DNA from: Solirubrobacterales bacterium
GTDB lineage: Bacteria; Actinomycetota; Thermoleophilia; Solirubrobacterales; Solirubrobacteraceae
DNA length: 64,000 nt
Assembly (NCBI GenBank): GCA_027449125.1
Contig: DAIDME010000106.1
Location: 1-64,000 of the forward strand
Direction: 5' to 3'
Shown here: positions 15,867 to 23,891 of the stretch, in pieces
How positions within the stretch are numbered: the stretch's first letter is position 1
Layout of the letters: each line of letters begins with the position of its first letter
The notes under the pieces: generated by a model
What the model was told of the DNA's origin: nothing
The model's database searches: none
What the model saw: the letters and a program-made list of their open reading frames with translations, nothing else
Position numbers and translations under genes: made by a program

Positions 15867-16786
15867 GGAGCCGGCCGGCTCGCGGCGGGAGGGGAGTCGT
15901 AGTGCTCCGCGGCGCGCCGGTGGCTCAGCGCCGGCAGCCGCGCGCGGACGTCTGCCAGCGCGCCGAAGTCCAGGTCGGCGACGATCACCGTCTCGCGGTC
16001 GGGAGCCACAGCCAGCGGGATCCCCCAGGGATCGACGATCATGCTGCGCCCGCCGGAGCGGTTGCCCGGCGGGTGCGCGCCGACCTGGTTGGCGGCGATC
16101 ACGAAGCACTGGTTCTCGATCGCGCGAGCACGCAGCAGCGTCTCCCAGTGGTCGCGGGTGGTGGCCAGCGTGAACGCCGACGGCACCGCCAGGATCTCCG
16201 CGCCGCGCGCGACCAGCGCCCGGTAGAGCTCGGGGAAACGCAGGTCGTAACAGATGCTCATGCCGAGCCGGTGACCAGCGGCGGCGCGTGGGCCGGCGCC
16301 GGCGCCGACCGTGGTGAGCACCACCTCGGTGCCAGGCTGCTCGTGCTCGGACTCCGCGTACCGGACGCCGTCCACCTCGACGTCGAACATGTGCAGCTTG
16401 TCGTATGCGGCGCGGATCTCACCATCGGGGCCGATGTGCAGGCTGGTGTTCGTGGTCTTTGCGACATCTGGGCGCCGGTGCACGAAGGAGCCCGCGATCA
16501 GGTCGATCTGGTGCTCGCGCGCGGCCGCCCGCGCCCAGCGCACCGCTTCACCGTCAAGCGTCTGGGCGTGGCGCTGCATCGCCTCGCCGCGGCCCAGTAC
16601 CGTCCACTTCTCCGGCAGCACCACGAGCCGCGCGCCTTCGCGCACCGCCCGGCGCGTGAGGCGGTCGGCCGTCTCCAGGTTGGCGGCGAGGTCCTCAGTC
16701 GCATTGAGCTGGACAGCCGCCGCGCGCAAGCTGACGTCGGCGCCCGCCTCGGTGCTGACGGCAGAGCCCCTGGAAGCCATCGTCAC
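15863..16786 (-). CDS. Carbon-nitrogen hydrolase (nitrilase superfamily)
   Basis: A 307-residue amidase of the nitrilase superfamily. The catalytic triad is visible: Glu in VVLPEKWTV, Lys in YDKLHMFDVEV, and Cys in SICYDLRFPELYRAL. The YDKLHMFDV and CYDLRFPELYR blocks are like the Nit1/Nit2 branch, so deaminated glutathione amidase or omega-amidase activity is more likely than a true nitrilase. The first 15 residues are poorly conserved, so an internal start is possible. A candidate TetR operator lies 12 bases before the start, and the TetR gene follows with a GTGA overlap. Confidence 0.88.
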   Translation of the reverse strand: MTMASRGSAVSTEAGADVSLRAAAVQLNATEDLAANLETADRLTRRAVREGARLVVLPEKWTVLGRGEAMQRHAQTLDGEAVRWARAAAREHQIDLIAGSFVHRRPDVAKTTNTSLHIGPDGEIRAAYDKLHMFDVEVDGVRYAESEHEQPGTEVVLTTVGAGAGPRAAAGHRLGMSICYDLRFPELYRALVARGAEILAVPSAFTLATTRDHWETLLRARAIENQCFVIAANQVGAHPPGNRSGGRSMIVDPWGIPLAVAPDRETVIVADLDFGALADVRARLPALSHRRAAEHYDSPPAASRPAP

Positions 16787-16797
16787 AGCATACTGAT

Positions 16798-16811
16798 TGA
16801 CTGGTCAGTCA
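16798..16811. promoter_or_regulatory. Candidate TetR operator upstream of the nitrilase-tetR operon
   Basis: TGACTGGTCAGTCA is an inverted repeat with six-base arms and a two-base centre, 12 bases upstream of the nitrilase start. It shares the pattern TGACT-N4-AGTCA with the site at 17691. Its place fits autoregulation of the operon that encodes the TetR protein. Confidence 0.65.
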
Positions 16812-16836
16812 GTCACGCGTCGCGGCATCGGCCGGT

Positions 16837-17625
16837 TCAGCGACCACTCCACCGCGGCTCGCGCTTCTCGAAGAAGGCCGCCACACCCTCGCGCGCGTCG
16901 TCGGTCGCAAACGCGAGCGTCAGCTGCGCGCGCAGGTAATCGAGCGCATCGGCCAGCGCCATGTCCTGCTGACGGAACATCGCGTCCTTACCCATCCGCA
17001 GCATCAGCGGCGAGCGCGACGCAAGGCGCGCCGCCCAGTCGCTCACCGCCTCGTCGAACTGAGCGTCGGGCACAACCCGGTTGACGATGCCGAGCTTCTC
17101 CGCTTCGGCGGCGGCGATGCGCTCGCCGAGCAACAGCAGCTCCGCTGCCCGTTTGCGCGGCACGCTGCGGTAGAGCAACGACGTGACCATGAACGGAAAC
17201 AGCCCGATCCCGATCTCGGGCGTACCGAAGCTCGCATCCTCGGATGCGATCACCAGGTCGCAGGCCAGCGCCAACCCGAGCGCGCCCGCCAGCACGTGGC
17301 CACGCGCCGCGCAGATCGAAGGCTTACCGAGCTCCCCGAGCAGCCTGAACAGCTCAGGAAAGCGCTCGTTGTCCTCATGGCGCTCGAGCAGCGGCACGTC
17401 CGCGGTGAAAGCCTGCAGGTTGCCGCCGCTCGAGAACACCTTGGGGTGCGTGGAAGCGATCACCACCACCCGTACCGCCGCATCCGCTCGCGCGCTCTCC
17501 AGCGCGTCGATCAGCTCCGCCAGCAGCTGCGGTGAGAGGGCGTTGCGGGTCTCCGGGTGGTCGAGGGCGATCGTCGCGACCCCGCTCTCCGCCGCCTCGT
17601 AGTGCAGTGTCGCATAGCGCACCAT
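16837..17625 (-). CDS. Enoyl-CoA hydratase/isomerase family protein
   Basis: A 262-residue crotonase-fold protein acting on an acyl-CoA thioester. The oxyanion-hole parts are present: HPKVFSSGGNLQAF and the ARGHVLAGALGLALACDL helix. In classical hydratases two glutamates are catalytic. Here the one in FGTPEIGIGLFPF is kept, but the position within LAGALGLAL, normally Glu in GGGCEL, is not acidic. Activity could therefore be isomerase-like or unusual rather than plain hydration. A candidate operator shared with the tetR operon lies 66 bases upstream. The substrate is unknown. Confidence 0.85.
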   Translation of the reverse strand: MVRYATLHYEAAESGVATIALDHPETRNALSPQLLAELIDALESARADAAVRVVVIASTHPKVFSSGGNLQAFTADVPLLERHEDNERFPELFRLLGELGKPSICAARGHVLAGALGLALACDLVIASEDASFGTPEIGIGLFPFMVTSLLYRSVPRKRAAELLLLGERIAAAEAEKLGIVNRVVPDAQFDEAVSDWAARLASRSPLMLRMGKDAMFRQQDMALADALDYLRAQLTLAFATDDAREGVAAFFEKREPRWSGR

Positions 17626-17690
17626 GAGTCTGTAAGCCTACGCTCCCGAGACGCCTCCGGCGAATTGTGACCGAGTCCGCTACCTGCCGG

Positions 17691-17704
17691 TGACTCACTA
17701 GTCA
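17691..17704. promoter_or_regulatory. Second candidate TetR operator, upstream of enoyl-CoA hydratase
   Basis: TGACTCACTAGTCA has the same TGACT-N4-AGTCA pattern and length as the site at 16798. It lies 66 bases before the enoyl-CoA hydratase start. The match suggests that one TetR protein controls both transcription units. Confidence 0.6.
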
Positions 17705-18156
17705 AGACCCCCTGCTACCGCCACCGAAGCAGCCGCAGCTCGCGGCAGGCGGGGTACTACGAGGCTCACTGACCGATCGGCGGCCGAACGAACGCGGCTA
17801 TTCCCAAGCCCGGCCTTCCCAAACGCGCTTTCCGCAGGTTCGGCGTCTTATTTCCCCTCCCCATTGGCGACGGACAACAGGACCCGGACCTGCGCAAAGA
17901 GCGACGCGCTGTCGCGCCGGACCTTTGAGCCGGTCGTAGGCACGCTCGATGCGGACCACGACCTTGGCGCTTGACGGCCAACTGCGTAGCGCATGCACAG
18001 CCTGAGGATTCGGATCTGCATAGCGCTAGCCGGCGGAGCGACATACCCCCACCTACTCGCCGGCCAGCAGGCGACTCTGGGCACACGAATCGGCGTCCTG
18101 CGCTCTCGCGCGCAAGCCGAAGTGTCCGCTCCGACGGCTCTTGCTGAAGGGATCGC
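17705..18156. other. Intergenic stretch with no gene seen
   Basis: No convincing protein, RNA or repeat was found here. Minus-strand frames run through it into the region opposite the HerA-like gene, but their composition is Arg/Ser-rich and they lack domain sense. The tracts near 17840-17870 are less GC-rich than the surroundings, which would fit a boundary of acquired DNA. Confidence 0.5.
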
Positions 18157-20043
18157 GTGATCACCACCGATGCGGTGACTATGAACACGGACCAAGTCTC
18201 GGGAGCCATCGGTGCGCGCGCAGCCCAGGACCTCCGGGACCCGGGTCCCGCGAGCCGGATCGTCGAGCCGGCTGCTCCGATGGCCCACCGTGGCGCACCC
18301 AGCGACGTGACGCCCCCGCGCTCGCTTGACGAAGGGCCGCTGCTCGGCCGCGTGACGAGCGTCTCCGCGGGCCGGCTGCTGGTCACCCTGACCGACGACG
18401 AGGCCGTCCAGCGAGCCACCGTGTCTTCGCTGGTCGCACTCCCTGCCGGTGATGGCTTCCTGATGGGGGTGATCGATGCACTCGCCTACTCGGAGACCTC
18501 CGATCGCGTCACTGCCCAGTTGATGCCCGTCGGTGCGTTCCATCCGGCGCCCGAAGTCGGCGGAACCTTTCGCGTGGGCGCCGCCGATCAGCCGCGAATC
18601 CACGCCGGCTGCTACCTCGTCGAGGGCGAGGATCTGCGCCGTCTGATGACTTGCATCGCCGACGATGTATCCCACGAGGAGCGTCTGGTCCTGGGTCGCT
18701 ACGGCGGCCGCGACGGAGCCGAGGTGATCGCGAACGGGAACCGCATGTTCCAGCGGCATCTTGCGATCCTCGGGAACAGCGGCGCGGGTAAGAGCTGGGC
18801 GGTCGCATTGCTGCTGGAGCGGGCTGCGCGTCTGCGCAACGCAAGCCTCATCGTGCTCGATCTCCACGGCGAATACGGGCCGCTTGCCGGCGGCGGCATC
18901 GCCACCCGACTTCGGGTCGGTGGCCCGTCGGACCTCGACAAGGGTGCTTGCGACGACCTGATCTACCTTCCCTACTGGCTCTTTGAGATCGAAGAGCTCG
19001 CCTTGATCCTGCTCAACGCTGACGATCCGCACGCCGCCGACCAGCGTTTGTGGTTGACCCAGCGCATCGAAGCCATGAAACGAGGACGGCTTGCGGGGGC
19101 CGGCAACTACGAGCTGGCGTCGACGGCAACGGTCGACTCGCCGCTTCCGTACCGCATCGAGGACCTGGTTGCGGCCGCCGAGCGCGATGACGTGGCGGTG
19201 ATCGTCGTGCAGCCGAGCGGGAAGGTCGTCCCGGGACCGTATTCCGGCAAGCTTCGGAGTCTCATCAACCGGATCGAGGCCCGCTGCGCCGACCCGCGTT
19301 ACACCTTTATCTTCCGGCCCCCAATGGAATCCTACGACCCCGACTGGTTGCCGCTGATGGCGCTGATGCTGCTGGACGCGGGGGGTAAGACGCCGGGCAT
19401 CAAGACGATCGACCTCTCCGAACTGCCAACGGCGCTGGTCCCACTGGTCACCGGACTGATCGCGCGCCTCACCTACGACATCCAGTTCTGGACCGAAGCT
19501 GACAAACGCACGCCGGTCTGCATCGTCTGCGACGAAGCTCATGTCTATCTGCGGGAGACCGAAGATGGCTCACCGGTCTACGACTGGGCGATGCGTCGCT
19601 TCGAGACGATCGCAAAGGAGGGCCGCAAGTACGGGGTCTGTCTGGCCGTCGTCAGCCAGCGTCCCAGCGAGCTCAACCGCACCGTGCTCAGCCAGTGCAA
19701 CAACTTCATGATCCTGCGCCTCAGCAACGACCCCGACCACGAGGCGATCGTCCAGCTCGTGCCGGGTGCATTTGCCGGCGTCGCGGACCTGCTCCCCACC
19801 CTCGACGTCGGCGAAGCCGTCGTCATCGGTGACGCGGTGCCACTACCGGTGCGCATCAAGCTTGATAAGGCGACGCACGGCCCCGACAGCCGCACGATTC
19901 CGTACTGGTCGCTGTGGGCCAATCAGCCGACCTCGCCCGAAGCGATCAGCCTGGGCGCATCCGCGCTGCGCGCCCAGTCGCGCACGCTGGCCCGAGCCGA
20001 AATGACGGCCAAGAGCGCGGAAGCGGCCGCGGCCACCGACTGA
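18157..20043 (+). CDS. HerA-like ATP-binding protein (DUF87/HAS-barrel type)
   Basis: A 628-residue ATPase of the HerA/FtsK branch. After about 55 disordered residues there is a beta-rich segment (LLGRVTSVSAGRLLVTLTDD) like the HAS-barrel. It is followed by Walker A GNSGAGKSW (about residue 208), LDLHGEYG, and Walker B CIVCDEAHVYL (about 453). The arginine-finger region is EGRKYGVCLAVVSQRPSEL. HerA proteins are hexameric DNA translocases that work with NurA nuclease in repair, or with SIR2, DUF4297 and other partners in phage defence. No such partner is next to it; downstream is only an ATPase pseudogene. GTG 18157 has GAAGGG five bases upstream. Confidence 0.9.
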   Translation: MITTDAVTMNTDQVSGAIGARAAQDLRDPGPASRIVEPAAPMAHRGAPSDVTPPRSLDEGPLLGRVTSVSAGRLLVTLTDDEAVQRATVSSLVALPAGDGFLMGVIDALAYSETSDRVTAQLMPVGAFHPAPEVGGTFRVGAADQPRIHAGCYLVEGEDLRRLMTCIADDVSHEERLVLGRYGGRDGAEVIANGNRMFQRHLAILGNSGAGKSWAVALLLERAARLRNASLIVLDLHGEYGPLAGGGIATRLRVGGPSDLDKGACDDLIYLPYWLFEIEELALILLNADDPHAADQRLWLTQRIEAMKRGRLAGAGNYELASTATVDSPLPYRIEDLVAAAERDDVAVIVVQPSGKVVPGPYSGKLRSLINRIEARCADPRYTFIFRPPMESYDPDWLPLMALMLLDAGGKTPGIKTIDLSELPTALVPLVTGLIARLTYDIQFWTEADKRTPVCIVCDEAHVYLRETEDGSPVYDWAMRRFETIAKEGRKYGVCLAVVSQRPSELNRTVLSQCNNFMILRLSNDPDHEAIVQLVPGAFAGVADLLPTLDVGEAVVIGDAVPLPVRIKLDKATHGPDSRTIPYWSLWANQPTSPEAISLGASALRAQSRTLARAEMTAKSAEAAAATD

Positions 20044-20107
20044 CCAATTTCGGCTACCCGCACCAGCGCCCGGGCGCTTGTGGCGCCGCGGCCGGCGCGC
20101 AACAGCC

Positions 20108-20840
20108 GTGAGCCGTTCAGAAGATTTCGTTCAGGCAGCGACCCGGTCTGGGGTCGTTGACGTGGCCCTTCCGGGCGCTCCTGACGCTTCCATGGCAGAG
20201 TGAGCATTCCATGGCAGAGTGAGCAGCCGAGAAGTCCGTAACCTCGAAGCGCTGAGCCGGCTGTGCGCCTTCTGGCCGCCCGCAGCGGCAAGCTTCGCCT
20301 CGGAGTTGGCGATCGACGCCAAGACCGCGGCCGGCTACCTGCACATCCTCGAGCAGCTCTTCTTCGTGCTGCGCCTGCCGGCCTGACATGTCAAGCTGGG
20401 ACACCGCGTCGTCAAGAGCCCAAAGCTTCACATCGCCGACACGGGCATGCTCTGTGCGCTGCTCGAACTCGACGAGCGACGACTCGGCGACGATCCCGGC
20501 ATCGGCGCCACGGCGTGTGAGACGTTCGTGGTGGCGGAGATCGCGCGGACCGCCGCCTACGCGCAGAACGGTCCGTGGCCGGGCCCGCACCACTACCTCA
20601 ACCAGCGTGGAATCGAGGTCGACCTCGTGATCGAGCACGCCGCCGGAGACGCCGTCGCGATCGCGGTCAAGAGCTCGGCGACGCCGCGTGCCGCCGACAC
20701 CGCAGGCCTGCGCCTCATACGGGACAAGCTCGGAGCGCGCTTCCGGGCGGGGATCCTCGTGCACCTCGACCCCGACACCCTGACCTTCAGCGACCGCATC
20801 CACGCGCTGCCGCTCGCGGCGCTGTTTGGAGCGCCGCAAG
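20108..20840 (+). pseudogene. Remnant of a DUF4143 (AAA_14-type) ATPase, C-terminal part only
   Basis: In a single frame the sequence reads as the C-terminal DUF4143 region of a family whose N-terminal AAA+ domain is missing here. The segments are REVRNLEALSRL, KTAAGYLHILEQLFFVLRLPA, then HVKLGHRVVKSPKLHIADTGMLCALLEL, then YLNQRGIEVDLVIE, VAIAVKSSA and DKLGARFRAGILVHL. The stop TGA at 20384-20386 sits exactly where relatives have Trp (LPAW), so it looks like a TGG to TGA change. A second in-frame TGA falls at 20201-20203 beside a 19-base tandem duplication. There is no clear C-terminal stop: the frame runs on opposite hipA. It is a dead gene. Confidence 0.8.
20188..20225. repeat. 19-base tandem duplication in the DUF4143 remnant
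   Basis: TTCCATGGCAGAGTGAGCA occurs at 20188-20206 and again at 20207-20225 with no base between the copies. It lies at the point where the DUF4143 remnant loses continuity, and it contributes an in-frame stop. It may be replication slippage or the scar of an excised element. Confidence 0.9.
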
Positions 20841-20848
20841 ACGCACGG

Positions 20849-20880
20849 CCGGGTGGCCCAACAGCAAGTGGGCCACCCGG
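20849..20880. terminator. Strong hairpin between the ATPase remnant and hipA
   Basis: CCGGGTGGCCCA pairs perfectly over 12 bases with TGGGCCACCCGG around an eight-base loop. It lies 31 bases beyond the hipA stop and just after the ATPase remnant, between convergent units, where it could end transcription from both sides. No U-rich run follows, so a stem-only terminator is presumed. Confidence 0.6.
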
Positions 20881-20911
20881 TAAGACACGTATGCCAGGAG
20901 GCGAACGAGGC

Positions 20912-22222
20912 TCAGCGTGCCGGGAAGCTCAGGCGGACCGTCGCCGCGACACTGTCAGCGAGCTGTTCGGGGACGTTGACTCGGTCGGCGTAGCTGGGCC
21001 AGCCGGCCACGACCTCGGTGGTCTGCTCGAGCACAGCTTTCGCCAGCGTTCGCGGCAGGGACGCGACCCTTGCGACCGCTGCAAAGTCCGCAACCGTGAA
21101 GCTGTCGCGTTTGCCGTTGACGCTCATCTGGTGGCGTGCCGTCCAGGGACCGGCCGCGTTGTAGGCCCAGGTCAGGTCGTAGGCCGGAGCCAGAGCCCAG
21201 ACGCCGGCTCGGTCCATCTTGAAGCTGATGTTCTTGACGTGGTCGTCCTGGTTGCGGGCAACTACGTTGAACACCATCCGCCTGAACATCTGTTCCATGT
21301 CCTCGCGTCCCAGGCCGATCTGGCGCATCGCGTGGAACGCCTGCTCGTAGCTGTGGGCGCCAGGCTGCCTGTAGTCGAGCTGCGCAAGCGCACCAAGGGT
21401 TTGCACGTGCACGCGGCCACCGGAGTCGGTGCGGTCAAACCTGCGGGTCATGAAGTGCCAGCGGCCGCCCTCCGGCAGAAGCCGGCACGGCGTCATACGA
21501 ATGTCGGCGTCTGCGGCCATCAACGAGTACGCGTACTCGACCATGCCGTACCCCAGCGGGTCAGCGAGAGTGTCCCGATCCCTGTTGCCCTTGACGCCGT
21601 CGAGCTTGAGCAGCCAGTGCGTGAACCCCGGTTCCAGGTCAAGCTGTCCCGAGCGCACCTGTCCGGTGTCGGGGTTGTAAGCGATCAGCGCCTTGGCACG
21701 CGCTCCGCCCGCACTCGTGCCGACCTGGAGGATGTCACGCATGGCCTGCCTGCGTTGCCCGTCAGCGAGACTTACCGCAAGCTGCTCACGGTCAGCGACG
21801 ACCTCGGACGCAAGCCGGACGAGTGCGTCGATCTGCAGGTCGTGATCAGCCCCCGCATTGGGCCCCTGAACAGGCCGGAACTCGAGCGCACCCATCCCGC
21901 GCCGTCCGACATAACACAACCGCTCGACCGCTACGAAGCTCCCCGGTGTCCGCCCCTGACCGGCCAGCCACGTATCGATCAGCGCCTGTCCGTACCTATC
22001 AGGCAGCGAATCTGCGAGCAGCCCAGGCAGACCGTGGAAGCTATCTGGATTGAGGTTTGAGAACTGGTAGGGCGCTTCGCGCAGGGGCATCACCAGCGGC
22101 GCGAGCTGGATACCGGACTCGGCGAACCGGCGGTCGTACTGAAACGTAGCGGTACCGCCGTCGTCAGGGCTTGACACCGCGCCGATGCGCCTGCCCCAAA
22201 GTCGGACCTCGGCGACCTTCAC
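20912..22222 (-). CDS. hipA: HipA-type toxin kinase
   Basis: A 436-residue serine/threonine kinase of the HipA family. The N-terminal subdomain has FHGLPGLLADSLPDRYG, and the P-loop-like segment is VGTSAGGARAKALI (about residue 167). The catalytic loop NVVARNQDDHVKNISF carries Asp and Asn, and the metal-binding Asp follows in APAYDLTWAYN. Known HipA kinases phosphorylate an aminoacyl-tRNA synthetase and halt growth until neutralised by HipB. The start overlaps the hipB stop by four bases (ATGA), so the pair is coupled. All kinase motifs look intact, so the toxin is probably active. Confidence 0.92.
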   Translation of the reverse strand: MKVAEVRLWGRRIGAVSSPDDGGTATFQYDRRFAESGIQLAPLVMPLREAPYQFSNLNPDSFHGLPGLLADSLPDRYGQALIDTWLAGQGRTPGSFVAVERLCYVGRRGMGALEFRPVQGPNAGADHDLQIDALVRLASEVVADREQLAVSLADGQRRQAMRDILQVGTSAGGARAKALIAYNPDTGQVRSGQLDLEPGFTHWLLKLDGVKGNRDRDTLADPLGYGMVEYAYSLMAADADIRMTPCRLLPEGGRWHFMTRRFDRTDSGGRVHVQTLGALAQLDYRQPGAHSYEQAFHAMRQIGLGREDMEQMFRRMVFNVVARNQDDHVKNISFKMDRAGVWALAPAYDLTWAYNAAGPWTARHQMSVNGKRDSFTVADFAAVARVASLPRTLAKAVLEQTTEVVAGWPSYADRVNVPEQLADSVAATVRLSFPAR

Positions 22223-22569
22223 GACTCATCGCCCCATCTCCATGGCTCCGCTGGCTCGTCAGGCCGGGCGGTTGGCCGAGCCCGCCGGCGTGCGCGACCG
22301 CGGCTCTCGAGCAGCTCTAACGGGTCTGGCTCGGCGGCAGGCAGGAGCGCTTCGAAGTTCGAGCCGAGCCCGAGCGCCCTGAGGACGCGGATGAGCACGC
22401 CCACGCCAACCGGGGTGCCGGCCTCGAGTCGCTGAAGCGCGGAACGGCTCACACCCGCCTCGCGTGCGAGCTCGGTCTGGCGGAGGTTACGCGCAAGGCG
22501 TTGGCGCGCAACCCGCTGACCAAGCTCGCGCATCACAGCTGCGTCCTCTATGTCATTAGTGATCCGCAT
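22219..22569 (-). CDS. hipB: HipB-type antitoxin and repressor
   Basis: A 116-residue antitoxin. An Xre/Cro-type helix-turn-helix occupies residues 14-70 (LGQRVARQRLARNLRQTELAREAGVSRSALQRLEAG). It is followed by a Pro/Arg-rich tail that probably contacts HipA. HipB proteins bind operators before their own gene and cover the toxin. The ATG at 22569 lies at the edge of an unusually AT-rich leader with repeated GCATAA and TTAGCG words, which are candidate operators. Coupled to hipA by an ATGA overlap. Confidence 0.9.
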   Translation of the reverse strand: MRITNDIEDAAVMRELGQRVARQRLARNLRQTELAREAGVSRSALQRLEAGTPVGVGVLIRVLRALGLGSNFEALLPAAEPDPLELLESRGRARRRARPTARPDEPAEPWRWGDES

Positions 22570-22697
22570 AAAGCCGTGTTAGCGAAGCATAAAGTCGAGA
22601 GTGGCAGTTTAGCGCATCAGTTATGCAGCTGTCGTTTGGGCTGCTTAGTGATTCTTATCTGATCTTTTAATGACTTATACTGGGTTTAGCGCTTCAG
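22566..22697. promoter_or_regulatory. AT-rich hipBA control region with repeated words
   Basis: This leader is far richer in A and T than the window as a whole. GCATAA occurs at 22566-22571 and 22587-22592 and inverted as TTATGC at 22621-22626. TTTAGCGCATCAG (22608-22620) recurs with one change as TTTAGCGCTTCAG (22685-22697), and a related TGTTAGCGAAGC starts at 22578. Repeated operators before hipB are expected for autoregulation of such toxin-antitoxin operons. The exact promoter could not be fixed. Confidence 0.5.
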
Positions 22698-23015
22698 CTC
22701 TGATACGTAAAAGCGCGAATTGTTAGGGCCGGAGCCGGCTATGACCCGGAGCATCCCTTCTGGGAAGGCCGGGACGACGCGGAGATCGCCGACTGAAGGC
22801 ACCTGGCATGGCTCGAGGGATCCGACCGGGAACCGCTTCCGGGCAGGCGAGGCGTGCGGCGGGACGGCACGGCCCTCCCGCAACCGCGAGCAGCCCCAGC
22901 CTCCCAGCACCCCCGACCGCCAACGCGGACACAACAGCCGGCCGGCAGCGAGATCCGCCTCGACCACAGCACGATCGTCTGAGACGATGAGCACCACGAC
23001 CTCCGACGGCGTCAC
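22686..23015 (-). pseudogene. Fragment resembling a transposase-associated zinc-ribbon protein
   Basis: An open frame of 109 codons. Its first 50 residues (VVLIVSDDRAVVEADLAAGRLLCPRW, then SGVLGGWGCSRLREGR) resemble the N-terminus of actinobacterial DUF6431-type proteins. These start with a zinc ribbon CPxC and continue into a helix-turn-helix transposase-like part. Here the second cysteine of CPxC is Trp, and the rest of the frame no longer resembles the family. It is probably an eroded insertion-element gene; the resemblance is from memory and should be treated as weak. Confidence 0.35.
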
Positions 23016-23268
23016 GGGCTCCCTCGTCTCACCCCGTCAAGGTTCCGGCGAGGGAGCCCAACATGAACAGGATCACCACCATCCTGCCGCCCAACCACCC
23101 GCCGAGCGATCCCCATCACCACGCTCGCTGCCGCCCACCGCCCCCGCCGTCAACACCCAGCGTGCCGCTCAACACACGCGGCGGCTTGTGGCCCACCTTG
23201 GTTGCGTCCAGCCCGCCGCGCCTGTCCTTGACCGTTCCGGAGGCGGCGCGTGCGAACATTCCCCTGAC

Positions 23269-23814
23269 TTGGACTCCGCTCGCGGACAGCTCCTGATCGC
23301 CGGCCCCACGCTCCAGGACCCGAACTTCTGGCGCACCGTGGTGCTGGTGGTCGAGCACACCGCGGACGGGGCGCTGGGGCTCGTGCTCAACCGGCCCTCA
23401 CAGTCGAAGGTGGGCAAGGCGGTGCCGCAGCTGGTGGCGCTGACCGACCCCGAGGACGACGTGCTGATCGGTGGCCCGGTCAACCGCTCGGCGGTGATCG
23501 TGCTCGCCGACTTTGAGGACCCAGAGGCCGCCGCGCTGATCGCCTTCGGCAGCGTCGGCGTGCTCTCGAGCGACGCCGCCTCCGACCTGGCAGACGCACA
23601 CGTGCGGCAGGCGCGCGTCTTTGCGGGCCACTCCGGCTGGGGCCCCGGGCAGCTGGACGGCGAGCTCGAGCGCGGCGACTGGTTCCTGGAGCCTGCGCAG
23701 CACGACGATGCTTTCACAGAGGCTCCCGAACATCTGTGGCAGACGGTGCTGGAGCGCAAGGGCGGCAGCTACACGCTGGTTGCGCGGATGCCGGATGACC
23801 CGTCGCTGAACTGA
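23269..23814 (+). CDS. YqgE/AlgH family protein (UPF0301)
   Basis: A 181-residue protein with the whole UPF0301 pattern: RGQLLIAGPTLQDPNFWRTVV at the start, LGLVLNRPSQ, IGGPVNRSAVIVL, VRVFAGHSGWGPGQLDGELERGDW and the LWQTVLERKGG end. The molecular function of the family is unknown. The TTG at 23269 was chosen because relatives begin M-DS-RGQLL at that point. The frame stays open upstream, but that part is not protein-like. No clear ribosome binding site was found. A 15-base tandem duplication spans the stop codon. Confidence 0.85.
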   Translation: MDSARGQLLIAGPTLQDPNFWRTVVLVVEHTADGALGLVLNRPSQSKVGKAVPQLVALTDPEDDVLIGGPVNRSAVIVLADFEDPEAAALIAFGSVGVLSSDAASDLADAHVRQARVFAGHSGWGPGQLDGELERGDWFLEPAQHDDAFTEAPEHLWQTVLERKGGSYTLVARMPDDPSLN

Positions 23815-23829
23815 CCGTCGCTGAACTGA
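23800..23829. repeat. 15-base tandem duplication across the yqgE stop codon
   Basis: CCGTCGCTGAACTGA occurs at 23800-23814 and again immediately at 23815-23829. The first copy holds the last codons and stop of the YqgE-type gene, so a second stop follows in the same frame. It is one of several short tandem duplications at gene ends in this window. Confidence 0.9.
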
Positions 23830-23891
23830 GACGCTCACCCACCCGCGCGCGTGCGCGCAGGACGCGTCCGGCGCTCCCTACGATCATTGCC

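Noticed and set aside
18235..18250. CGGGACCCGGGTCCCG, a 16-base perfect palindrome without a loop
   Set aside because: It lies in the disordered start of the HerA coding sequence. A loop-less GC palindrome of this kind gives no further support for a role and could be chance.
17848..19542. A 564-codon minus-strand frame
   Set aside because: It lies opposite the HerA-like gene, whose Walker motifs are clear, and has no domain sense of its own.
20447..22060. Long plus-strand frame that continues from the DUF4143 remnant across hipA
   Set aside because: After about 20840 the residues lose family character and simply mirror hipA on the other strand; hipA has full kinase motifs.
22720..23268. Upstream extension of the YqgE frame by about 180 codons
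   Set aside because: It is Pro/Arg/Ser-rich, and the UPF0301 family begins at 23269; it also lies opposite the transposase-like fragment.
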